From NCBI GenBank assembly GCA_963817785.1, contig CAWFPL010000008.1:310001-374000 (forward strand): a DNA stretch of 64,000 bases. The letters are read 5' to 3'. This DNA comes from JAKALD01 sp963817785 (GTDB taxonomy: Bacteria; Pseudomonadota; Gammaproteobacteria; Burkholderiales; SG8-39). Below the pieces are notes generated by a model, which had not been told where the DNA came from, ran no database searches, and saw only the letters and a program-made list of their open reading frames with translations. The position numbers and the translations under genes were made by a program. Of this stretch, positions 43,357 to 50,805 are shown one piece after another. The first letter of the stretch is position 1, and each line of letters opens with the position of its first letter.

Positions 43357-44769
43357 ATGCAGGATTTCACCGAACTCGGGATCGCCGCCGCCGCCGATGC
43401 GCTGCGTCGCGGCGAGCTGACCGCCGAAGCCTACGCCGAGGCCCTGCTCGCGCGCGCGGCCAAGGCCGCCCCGCTCAACGCCTTCATCCACCACGATCCG
43501 GACGCGGTGCGCGCCGCGGCGCGGCAGGCCGACGCGCGTCGCAAGAGCGGCGCGGCGCTCGGGCCCCTGCACGGCGTGCCGCTGGCGCTCAAGGACAACC
43601 TCGACACCTCCGGGGTGGCCACGACGGCCGGAACGCCGGGGCTCAAAGGCAACCGCCCGAAGCAAAACGCGCCGGTGGTGCAGAAGCTCCTCGACGCGGG
43701 GGCGATCATGTTCGGCAAGGCCAACATGCACGAGCTCGCGTTCGGCATCACGAACAACAACGCGGCCTTCGGCCCCGCGCGCAACCCCTACGACCGGGAC
43801 CGCATCCCGGGCGGCTCGAGCGGCGGCACCGCGGTGGCCGTGGCCGCACGCACGGTCCCCGGCGGGATCGGAACCGACACCGGCGGCTCGGTGCGCGTCC
43901 CGGCCGCTCTGTGCGGGATCAGCGGTTTCCGGCCGACGGTGGGGTGCTGGCCGCAGACCGGGATCGTGCCGATCTCGCACACGCGCGACACGGCCGGACC
44001 GATGACGCGCAGCGTCGCCGACTGCGCGCTGCTCGACTCCGTGGTCACCGGCGCCGCGGGCGGCGTCGCCCCGGCCTCGCTCAAAGGGCTGCGGCTAGGG
44101 GTCCCGCGCACTTACTTCTGGGCGCCGCTCGACCGGGAGCTCGGCCGCCTCCTCGAGGAGGCGCTCGGGCGCCTGCGCGCGGCGGGCGTGGTGCTGGTCG
44201 AAGCCGACATTCCGGACGTCGGCGCGCTCGACGGCGCGGCGAGCTTTCCGATCGCGCTGTACGAGACCGTGACCGACCTCAACGCCTATCTCGCCGCGCA
44301 CGGCATCGAGGGCGGGTACGCGGGCCTGGTCGCGAAGACCGCGAGCCCGGACGTGCAGGGCGTCCTCGGCAGCCAGCTGGGCAAGGACGCCATGCCCGAG
44401 GCGGCATACCGCGAGGCGCTTGCCAAGCACCGGGTCGGACTGCAGGAAGCGTATCGCCGCTATTTCAGGGAGCACGACCTCGCCGGGGTGGTGTTCCCCA
44501 CTACGCCGCTGCCGGCCTCCAGGATCGGCGAGGACGAGACCGTGCTGCTCGACGGTACGGCCTGTCCCACGTTCATGACCTTCATACGCAACACCGACCC
44601 CGGCAGCGTGGCCGGCATCCCCGGGCTCAGCCTGCCGGCCGGAGTCACTGCGGCGGGCCTGCCGGTGGGCCTCGAAATCGACGCCCCCGAGGGCGCCGAC
44701 GCGCGACTGCTCGCCATCGGCCTCGCGCTCGAGGCCGTGCTGCCCAGGATTCCTGCCCCGAAAATCTGA
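43357..44769 (+). CDS. Amidase signature family hydrolase
   Basis: A 470-residue amidase-signature hydrolase. The catalytic triad Lys 79 (ALKDNLD), cis-Ser 154 (PGGSSGGTAV) and Ser 178 (GTDTGGSVRVP) is complete. Such enzymes hydrolyse amides to acids and ammonia; the substrate cannot be read from sequence. It is not GatA, because gatB and gatC are absent and the C-terminal half differs. It is followed 52 bp later by an ABC binding protein, suggesting uptake of the amide substrate or its product. Confidence 0.9.
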   Translation: MQDFTELGIAAAADALRRGELTAEAYAEALLARAAKAAPLNAFIHHDPDAVRAAARQADARRKSGAALGPLHGVPLALKDNLDTSGVATTAGTPGLKGNRPKQNAPVVQKLLDAGAIMFGKANMHELAFGITNNNAAFGPARNPYDRDRIPGGSSGGTAVAVAARTVPGGIGTDTGGSVRVPAALCGISGFRPTVGCWPQTGIVPISHTRDTAGPMTRSVADCALLDSVVTGAAGGVAPASLKGLRLGVPRTYFWAPLDRELGRLLEEALGRLRAAGVVLVEADIPDVGALDGAASFPIALYETVTDLNAYLAAHGIEGGYAGLVAKTASPDVQGVLGSQLGKDAMPEAAYREALAKHRVGLQEAYRRYFREHDLAGVVFPTTPLPASRIGEDETVLLDGTACPTFMTFIRNTDPGSVAGIPGLSLPAGVTAAGLPVGLEIDAPEGADARLLAIGLALEAVLPRIPAPKI

Positions 44770-44821
44770 TCCGGCGCCGACGCGCCGCCATTCGCACCCC
44801 GACACCAAGGAGATCCGCACC

Positions 44822-46012
44822 ATGGACGACAGCAAACACGTACCCGCCCGCCGCACCGTGCTCCGTGCCGCGGTGGGCGCCGCCGCGCTCGGGCTGACCC
44901 CCGGCGTGCTGCGCCGCGCCCAGGCCGCGGGGCGGGAGTTCAAGATTGGGCTGTTCATCGCCCTGAGCGGCCCGGCTTCGCTGTTCGGCCCGACGCAAAA
45001 GGCCTGCGCCGAGCTGGCGGCGGCGGAGATCAACAAGGCCGGGGGCATCCGCGGGCGGCAAGTCAAGCTGATCCCGACCGACGCCGGCGGCCCGCCCGCC
45101 GAGACCGCCAAGTCCGCGGTCCGCCTGATGCTCGAGGACAAGGTGGATCTGTTCATCGGCTCGCACGACAGCGCCACGCGGGAGGCGCTGATCTCGACCA
45201 TCAAGGGCCGGGTGCCTTACATCTACACGCCGGTGTACGAAGGCGGCGAATGCTCGTCCGACGTCTTCTGCCTCGGCGAGACCCCGCACCAGCAGGTGCA
45301 GCCTTCGGTGCACTGGATGAGCAAGGAACGCAAGATCAAGTCGTACTATCTCATCGGCGACGACTATGTCTGGCCGCGCAAGTCGAACGAGCAGGCGAAG
45401 AAATACATCGCCCAGTACGGCGGCAAGGTGCTGGCCGAGGAGTACGTGCCGTTCGGCGCACCCAACAAGTTCGAGGAGGTGGTCACGCGCATCAAGTCGG
45501 CCAAGCCCGAGGCGGTGCTGATCACGCTGGTGGGCGCCGACAACGTCAACTTCAACCGCACCTTCGCAGGCTTCGGCCTGGACAAGGACATCGCGCGACT
45601 CTCGCTGCTGCTCGAGGAGAACACGCTGGACGGCATCGGCGCCGAGAGCAGCGCCAACCTGTATTCGTGCATGGGCTACTTCGCCAACCTGCGCACGCCG
45701 GCGAACGAGAAGTTCAAGCAGGTCTATTCCGCCGCGTACGGCGAGAAAGCCCCGCAGCTCAGCACCATCGGGGTCGACTGCTACGCCGGGCTGAATTTCG
45801 CCAAGGCGCTGTTCGGCAAGGCCCGCGGCACCGGCGCGCGCGCGCTGATGAGGGCCTCCGAGGGACTGCGCTTCGAGACCGCGGCCGGGAGCGTGACGAT
45901 GCGCGGCCGGCAGGTCGACAAGGACATGTACCTCGCCGAGTGCAAGGGCACCGAGTTCGACGTGATCCAGACCTTCCGCAACGTGAAGAGCGGCACCGTC
46001 TGCAGAACCTAG
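44822..46012 (+). CDS. Periplasmic binding protein of a branched-chain amino acid/amide ABC transporter
   Basis: A 396-residue type I periplasmic binding protein with a twin-arginine-like export signal (ARRTVLRAAVGAAALG, cleavage near RRAQAA). The mature start FKIGLFIALSGPASLFGPTQ and the central TIKGRVPYIYTPVYEGGEC resemble the AmiC/FmdD/UrtA branch, which binds amides or urea, more than LivJ. Together with the amidase it suggests amide uptake. It lies 39 bp ahead of the livH-like gene. Confidence 0.9.
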   Translation: MDDSKHVPARRTVLRAAVGAAALGLTPGVLRRAQAAGREFKIGLFIALSGPASLFGPTQKACAELAAAEINKAGGIRGRQVKLIPTDAGGPPAETAKSAVRLMLEDKVDLFIGSHDSATREALISTIKGRVPYIYTPVYEGGECSSDVFCLGETPHQQVQPSVHWMSKERKIKSYYLIGDDYVWPRKSNEQAKKYIAQYGGKVLAEEYVPFGAPNKFEEVVTRIKSAKPEAVLITLVGADNVNFNRTFAGFGLDKDIARLSLLLEENTLDGIGAESSANLYSCMGYFANLRTPANEKFKQVYSAAYGEKAPQLSTIGVDCYAGLNFAKALFGKARGTGARALMRASEGLRFETAAGSVTMRGRQVDKDMYLAECKGTEFDVIQTFRNVKSGTVCRT

Positions 46013-46051
46013 GCAGGCTGTCGACGCGCTCCACGTCCTGACCCGAGCTTC

Positions 46052-46906
46052 GTGGACGCGCTCTTCGTCACGCAGTTGATCAACGTCGCGTACGGGATCG
46101 CCACGCTGGCGATCCTCGCGCTCGGCCTGGCGGTGATCTTCGGCCTGCTCGGCGTGCTCAACCTGGCGCACGGCGAGCTCATCATGCTGGGCGCCTACTG
46201 CGCCTGGGTGACGCAGGCGCACGGCTGGCCGTTCCTCGCCGCGGTGCCGCTCGCGCTGGCGGTCTGCGGCGCGCTCGGTGCGCTCGTCGAGTGGACCCTC
46301 ATCCGCCCCCTGTACCGGCGCCCGTTCGACACGCTGGTGGCCACCTGGGGCCTGAGCCTGCTGCTGCGCAAGAGCGTCGAGGCGCTGTTCGGCCTCGGCT
46401 ACAAGAGCGTGTCGATGCCGCTGCAGGGGACCGTGCGCGTGCTCGACTCGCCCTACCCGGCCTATCGGGTCGCGTTGATCGTGCTCAGCGTAGCGGTGCT
46501 CGCCACGCTGATCCTCTGGTATGGCCGCAGCGGCACCGGAACGCGCATCAAGGCGATGGTCGGCAACCCCGAGCTCGCCCAGGCGCTCGGCATTCCGGTC
46601 AAGCGCCTGGCCGCGGGCACCTTCGTGGTCGGCTGCTGCCTGGCCGGTCTGGGCGGCGTGATGGTCGCGCCCCTGGTGCCGGTACAGCCGTACATGGGAC
46701 TGGACTACATCCTGCAATCGTTCTTCGTCCTGGTGGTGGGGGGCCTGGGCAGCGTGCTCGGTCTGCTCTCGGGGGCCGCGGTCATCGGCGGCGCCAACGG
46801 CATCGTTTCCGCCCTCTTCAACGCCACGTATGGCTACTTCACGGTCCTGGTGCTCGCGATCCTGTTTCTCTGGCTGAGGCCGCGCGGCATCTACGCCCGC
46901 AGCTAA
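46052..46906 (+). CDS. ABC permease LivH-like
   Basis: A 284-residue membrane permease of the LivH/UrtB type with about eight helices and the conserved GLLGVLNLAHGELIMLGAY start and FVLVVGGLGSVLGLLSGAAV end. The start is GTG at 46052. An IS630-family element follows immediately; the stop codon TAA at 46904-46906 is made from the host TA plus the first IS base. The original stop was probably TAG. The protein sequence is therefore unchanged by the insertion, but co-transcription with livM-livG is disrupted or depends on IS read-through. Confidence 0.92.
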   Translation: MDALFVTQLINVAYGIATLAILALGLAVIFGLLGVLNLAHGELIMLGAYCAWVTQAHGWPFLAAVPLALAVCGALGALVEWTLIRPLYRRPFDTLVATWGLSLLLRKSVEALFGLGYKSVSMPLQGTVRVLDSPYPAYRVALIVLSVAVLATLILWYGRSGTGTRIKAMVGNPELAQALGIPVKRLAAGTFVVGCCLAGLGGVMVAPLVPVQPYMGLDYILQSFFVLVVGGLGSVLGLLSGAAVIGGANGIVSALFNATYGYFTVLVLAILFLWLRPRGIYARS

Positions 46907-46916
46907 ACACAGCGTC

Positions 46917-47462
46917 TTAAGTAATGCAGCATAAGCGATGCAGCACCTTGTTGGGCCGACGCCAGCGATCGAAGCAGGCGGCGACGGCTTTCAGTACGTC
47001 GAGGAGCGTTGCGAAGTAGCGGTTGTGAGTTGCGAGCCGCCGAGTGAGCTTCCACACTCGTTCGATAGGAGCGAGTTGCGGGCTGTACGGCGGCAGGAAG
47101 AGCAGGCGCAACTGTCGGGCATGGCGATGAAGAAAGGCGGCCAGGAGTTTGGCGTGATGATAACGGGCATTGTCGAGCACAACGATCATTCGGCGTCCGG
47201 GCGTTTGTTGGCGCAGCAACCGCCTGAGGAAAGTGCGGAACGTTGCAGCGTTGAAGATCGGGCACATCATCCGTACGAACTGCCCGGTGTCCAAACTGAC
47301 GGCGCCAAAACAGGCCACCGACTTGCGGGTCGGCGCATGCTGCAGGATGGGGTCCTTGATTTCCGGCGGTACCCACATGCGACAGCGCGAGCCGTGTTGC
47401 TGGACGTGACATTCATCCAGGCTCCACAGTTCGACGTCGGGGCGGCGCGCCAGACGGCGGAG
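46917..47462 (-). CDS. IS630 transposase, C-terminal DDE part (frame 2)
   Basis: This frame, entered by frameshift near 47463, carries the DDE catalytic residues. The first Asp is in LWSLDECHVQQHGSRCRMW, the second in MIVVLDNARYHHAKLL and the Glu in PPYSPQLAPIERVWK. It joins the N-terminal frame at a run of eight A residues, requiring +1 (or -2) recoding or transcriptional slippage. If read separately, an internal ATG at 47378 would lose the first Asp and be inactive. Confidence 0.8.
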   Translation of the reverse strand, partial: LRRLARRPDVELWSLDECHVQQHGSRCRMWVPPEIKDPILQHAPTRKSVACFGAVSLDTGQFVRMMCPIFNAATFRTFLRRLLRQQTPGRRMIVVLDNARYHHAKLLAAFLHRHARQLRLLFLPPYSPQLAPIERVWKLTRRLATHNRYFATLLDVLKAVAACFDRWRRPNKVLHRLCCIT

Positions 47463-47955
47463 TTTTTTTTACCGCCGCGACTTTCAGCGGATCAGATTGA
47501 GCGACTTGGGGGCGCGGCTTGCGAAGCCGAAAGCCCAGTTCACGAAACAGTCGCTGGCATTGGCGTACGCCAAGGTCCACGCCGTATCGGCGACGCAAAT
47601 GTTCCGACAACACCGGCCCGTCCCAGAGGGTGGCCGCCAAATCGAAGTCACGCGGGGTCTTGCGCAAGTCTGCCTGCAGCTTCCGCCAATCCTTCGCACC
47701 CAGCGTCCGCGGTCGTCCGGCTCGCTCGCCTTCCCGCAGTGCGTCTAAGCCACCCCGTTCGAAGCGGTTCACCCAGCGTTGCACGGTCGTGCCGTTCTCG
47801 CCGAACAATTCCGCGACTTCTCGGCAGGATTGCCCCGCCGTCACCAGCAACAATCCATGCAGCCGGTGGTCGTAACGCGACTCCTCGCTACGCCCAATCT
47901 CCTGCTGGATCGCTATTCGCATCACCTCAGCATCCTCGATCTGCAGCTTGCGCAT
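47413..47955 (-). CDS. IS630 transposase, N-terminal DNA-binding part (frame 1)
   Basis: A 180-residue reading frame with two helix-turn-helix regions (QSCREVAELFGENGTTVQRW at about 50-65 and LSEHLRRRYGVDLGVRQCQR at about 120), which recognise the IS ends. It starts MRKLQIEDAEVMRIAIQQEI. After VAAVKK at the A8 tract it runs out into unrelated residues and stops 19 codons later, so recoding is needed to reach the DDE domain. Paired frames of this type occur in the IS630 family. Confidence 0.85.
   Translation of the reverse strand: MRKLQIEDAEVMRIAIQQEIGRSEESRYDHRLHGLLLVTAGQSCREVAELFGENGTTVQRWVNRFERGGLDALREGERAGRPRTLGAKDWRKLQADLRKTPRDFDLAATLWDGPVLSEHLRRRYGVDLGVRQCQRLFRELGFRLRKPRPQVAQSDPLKVAAVKKTPPSGAPPRRRTVEPG
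47463..47470 (-). other. A8 slippage/frameshift site in the IS630 transposase
   Basis: On the minus strand GGT is followed by eight A and CTCCG. Frame 1 reads GTA AAA AAA ACT; the catalytic frame reads AAA CTC. One A fewer in the message would fuse the two. Polymerase slippage at such a run would supply a fraction of fused transposase. A mutated copy that gained an A is the alternative. Confidence 0.6.
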
Positions 47956-48036
47956 CGTCTCTCTCCAAAGGAAAGGAACGATGCAATAATATCATTATGC
48001 TGCAGTATTTATGTCGTCATGTTTAGCAAGGCGCAC

Positions 48037-49773
48037 ATGCAACTCGCGGCACCCCCGCTGCAGCTGGCCGGCCTGGCCGCCGTGCTGCTCCTGTTGCCGC
48101 TCGGGCTGGGCGACTACTGGTCCTACCAGCTCGCCCTGTATTACCTGTACGCGGTGGCTGCGCTCGGCATCGGGCTATGCTGGGGCCGCGCCGGGTTCCT
48201 GCCCCTCGGGCAGGCGATGTTCTTCGGCCTGTCGGGGTACCTCTCGGGCCTGGCGTTGATCGCGTTCGAGGGCAGCGCCTGGCTCGTCGTCCTGCTCCCG
48301 CTCGCGGCGCTCGCATCGGGGGCGCTCGCATACGCGATCGGCACGCTCGTGTTCCGCCAGCGCGGCGAGAGCGGCCCGTACTTTTCCATGATTACGCTGG
48401 CCCTGTCGCTCCTCGCCTACCAGATCGCCAACAGCTGGGACTCGGTGACCGGCGGCTTCAACGGCCTGAAGGGAATTCCGGGCCTGCCCGGCCTGGACAG
48501 CTTCGGCGCCGCCTACTATGTCGCGGCCGCGGCGCTGCTGCTGGCGCTCGCCCTCACCACCTGGGTGCTGCGCGCGCCCCTGGGCATCCTGTGGGCGGCG
48601 CTCGCGCAGAACGAGCGCCGGCTGGCGCTGTTCGGCTTCAACAGCAACCAGCTCAAGGCGGTCGCGTTCGGCCTCAGCGGCCTGCTCGCCGGGATCGGCG
48701 GCGCGCTCTACGCGCCGCAGCAGGGCCTGGTCACGCCGCAGCTCTGCGGATTCCTGCTGTCGGCCGACCTGGTGATCTGGGCCGCGGTCGGCGGACGCGG
48801 CCGGATGCTGGGCCCGGTGCTCGGTGCAGTCGTGGTGGGCGCGCTCAGCAGCACGCTGGTCGTGCGCTTCCAATTCTGGGAAGTGCTCGTCGCGGCGCTG
48901 TTCATCGCCGTGGTGCTCCTTTTCCCGCAAGGCATCGTCGGTGTGTTCGCGCCGCTCGAGCGCCGCTTCGCGTCGCGCCGCCGCCGCGCGGACCTGGACG
49001 CGCCGCCCCGCGGCGGCGCGCAGGAAGCCGCGAGACTCGTGATCGACGGCGTCAGCGCGCAGGTCGGCGAGGTCAAGATCCTCGACCGGCTCTCCCTCGC
49101 CTTCGAGCGGCCGGGCATCTTCTGCATCATCGGACCTAACGGCGCCGGCAAGACCTCGACCTTCAACCTGCTCACCGGCGAGCTCGCCGCGGCCGCAGGA
49201 CGGGTCGAGCTCGACCGGGACGCGGTCACCGGCATGGCCCCGCACCGCATTGTGCGCCTCGGGGTCGGCCGCAAGTTCCAGATCCCGACCGTGTTCACCG
49301 ACCTGAGCATCGCCGACAACCTGTGCATTGCACTCTGGAGCGGACGCGCCTCGCGCGCCGACCTGCTGCGCCCGCGCCTGCGGCGCTGGAGCAGCCCGAT
49401 GCTCGCCGAGCTGCGGCAGCGCTACGGATTCCTCGCCGACGCGACGCGCAAGGCGGCCGAGCTCTCGCACGGCGAGCGCCAGATCCTCGAGCTCGCCATG
49501 GCGCTGCTCACCGAACCGCGCCTGCTTCTGCTCGATGAGCCCTGCGCCGGACTGTCGCCCGAGGAAACCCAGCAGGTGATCGAAGTCATCCGCTGGGCGA
49601 GCCGGCGGCTGGGCGCCACCGTGATCGTCATCGAGCACGACATCAGCCTGGTCAAGGAGCTCGCCGAGGAGGTGTACGTGCTGCATAACGGTGCCCTGCT
49701 CGCCCAGGGCACCGTCGCCGACATCCAGTCCAACCCCGCGGTCCAGGCGGTATACGTCGGAGCACAGAAATGA
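48037..49773 (+). CDS. Fused ABC permease (LivM-like) and ATPase (LivG-like)
   Basis: One 578-residue protein joins a LivM/UrtC permease (residues about 1-310, up to ten hydrophobic segments; FGLSGYLSGLALIAFEGSAW) with a LivG ATPase (about 335-578). The ATPase has Walker A GPNGAGKTS, signature LSHGERQ and Walker B LLLLDEPCAGLS, then the switch histidine in VIVIEHD. Usually these are separate genes. I chose the ATG at 48037; an in-frame ATG at 48019, supplied by the IS end, would add six residues. The gene starts 13 bp behind the IS, so its expression may now depend on the IS. Its stop overlaps the livF start (ATGA). Confidence 0.93.
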   Translation: MQLAAPPLQLAGLAAVLLLLPLGLGDYWSYQLALYYLYAVAALGIGLCWGRAGFLPLGQAMFFGLSGYLSGLALIAFEGSAWLVVLLPLAALASGALAYAIGTLVFRQRGESGPYFSMITLALSLLAYQIANSWDSVTGGFNGLKGIPGLPGLDSFGAAYYVAAAALLLALALTTWVLRAPLGILWAALAQNERRLALFGFNSNQLKAVAFGLSGLLAGIGGALYAPQQGLVTPQLCGFLLSADLVIWAAVGGRGRMLGPVLGAVVVGALSSTLVVRFQFWEVLVAALFIAVVLLFPQGIVGVFAPLERRFASRRRRADLDAPPRGGAQEAARLVIDGVSAQVGEVKILDRLSLAFERPGIFCIIGPNGAGKTSTFNLLTGELAAAAGRVELDRDAVTGMAPHRIVRLGVGRKFQIPTVFTDLSIADNLCIALWSGRASRADLLRPRLRRWSSPMLAELRQRYGFLADATRKAAELSHGERQILELAMALLTEPRLLLLDEPCAGLSPEETQQVIEVIRWASRRLGATVIVIEHDISLVKELAEEVYVLHNGALLAQGTVADIQSNPAVQAVYVGAQK

Positions 49774-50465
49774 GCGCCTCGCTGCTGGAATTCGAGGGCC
49801 TGGTCGGCGGCTACGGCAGCGCGCCGGTTCTGCGCGGCGTGGCCGGAGCGGTGGCGCCAGGCGAAGTCCTGTGCGTCATCGGGCGCAACGGGGTCGGCAA
49901 GAGCACGCTCATGAAGCTCCTGTTCGGCTACCTGCGCTGCTGGCACGGAAGCATCCTTCTTCGGGGCCGCCGCATCGAGGCGCTGGAGCCACCGCAGCGC
50001 TGGCACCTGGGAATGACCTACAGTCCCCAGGAGCGGCCGGTGTTCGACGACCTTTCGCTGCGCGACAACCTCACGCTGACGCGCGGCCGGCGCGACCTCG
50101 CTCCGTTCGCACCGTACTTCGAGCGCTTCCCGATCCTCGCGCAGCGGCTGGCCCAGCACGCCGGCACGCTCTCGGGCGGCGAGAAGAAAATCCTGTCGTT
50201 CGTGCGCGCGCTGGCCGAAGACCAGCCGCTGGTGCTCCTCGACGAGCCCACCGAGGGCGTTCAGTGGGAGAACATCCTGCACATGGAAGCGCTGATCGAG
50301 CGGCGCAAGGTAGCGGGCGCGGCCTTCATCGTGGTGGAGCAGAACCTCGCCTTCGCCGAGCGCGTCGCCGACCGCTACCTGGTCATGGACCAGGGGCGCG
50401 CGGTGCTGGCCGGCCCCCGCGCCGAGATCGGCCGCGAGCAGCTGCTGGAGCACTTGCACGTTTAG
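49770..50465 (+). CDS. ABC transporter ATPase LivF-like
   Basis: A 231-residue second ATPase of the branched-chain amino acid/amide importer. Walker A GRNGVGKST, Q-loop YSPQERPVF, signature LSGGEKKI, Walker B LVLLDEPTEGVQ and the C-terminal FIVVEQNLAFAERVADRYLV are intact. It overlaps the livM-livG fusion by 4 bp and closes the transport operon. With SBP, LivH and the fusion protein the transporter has all required domains. Confidence 0.95.
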   Translation: MSASLLEFEGLVGGYGSAPVLRGVAGAVAPGEVLCVIGRNGVGKSTLMKLLFGYLRCWHGSILLRGRRIEALEPPQRWHLGMTYSPQERPVFDDLSLRDNLTLTRGRRDLAPFAPYFERFPILAQRLAQHAGTLSGGEKKILSFVRALAEDQPLVLLDEPTEGVQWENILHMEALIERRKVAGAAFIVVEQNLAFAERVADRYLVMDQGRAVLAGPRAEIGREQLLEHLHV

Positions 50466-50488
50466 GAAGGTGAGCGGGAGTCGGGCTT

Positions 50489-50586
50489 GGTTTGGCCTTC
50501 CCATGGTCCCCGCTTTTTCAAAAAGCAGAGATTGGGTAAAAGCGTGAGAGTCACGGACGCCGCGCTGTTTCCGCACGCTGCTCGCA
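50489..50586 (+). repeat. Palindromic repeat family, copy 1 (core collapsed)
   Basis: This copy shares with copy 2 the flanks CCATGGTC, GAGATTGGGTAAAAGC, GAGAGTCAC and TTTCCGCACGC. The palindromic core is reduced to GCTTTTTCAAAAAGC. It lies directly behind livF, in the 340-bp gap before the convergent MFS gene. The rest of that gap (50587-50681) has no gene I can support. Confidence 0.65.
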
Positions 50587-50681
50587 GTTCGCTCTTCGTC
50601 CCGAAACGCGCCACCGCCACACGCGCACCGCGCCGACGAACTCGAACGCGAACCCGGCGTTGAATCAACGTCTGTCTCGTT

Positions 50682-50804
50682 TTGGTTTTCCATGGTCTCC
50701 TGCTTTTGCGAATTTCGCTCTACGGAGCGAAATTCGCAAAAGCAGGAGATTGGGTAAAAGCAAAAGAGTCACTGACGGCGAACCCTTTCCGCACGCCGCT
50801 CGCA
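50682..50804 (+). repeat. Palindromic repeat family, copy 2 (25-bp perfect stem)
   Basis: Arms at 50696-50720 and 50725-50749 are exact reverse complements around TACG; the arm begins TCTCCTGCTTTTGCGAATTT. The right flank GATTGGGTAAAAGC and AGAGTCACTGACG match copy 1. It stands between convergent genes and could act as a bidirectional terminator, but its shared flanks show it is a dispersed repeat. Confidence 0.8.
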
Positions 50805-50805
50805 C

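Larger units (their letters stand above)
46906..48023 (-). mobile_element. IS630-family insertion sequence
   Basis: The 1,118-bp element carries two overlapping transposase frames on the minus strand. Its ends are imperfect inverted repeats of about 29 bp: AACACAGCGTCTTAAGTAAT and then GCAGCATAA on the left, AACATGACGACATAAATACT and then GCAGCATAA on the right, read inward. A TA duplication (46904-46905 and 48024-48025) flanks it; removal restores GCTAGC, matching the known CTAG preference of IS630. The insertion separates the livH and livM-livG genes. Confidence 0.9.

Noticed and set aside
43357..44769. Amidase as GatA of the tRNA amidotransferase
   Set aside because: No gatB or gatC beside it and the context is an ABC amide transporter with its own regulator.
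50696..50749. Copy 2 palindrome as a plain rho-independent terminator
   Set aside because: Stem is A/T interspersed, has no T-run and shares long flanks with other copies; a repeat is the better explanation, though it may terminate.
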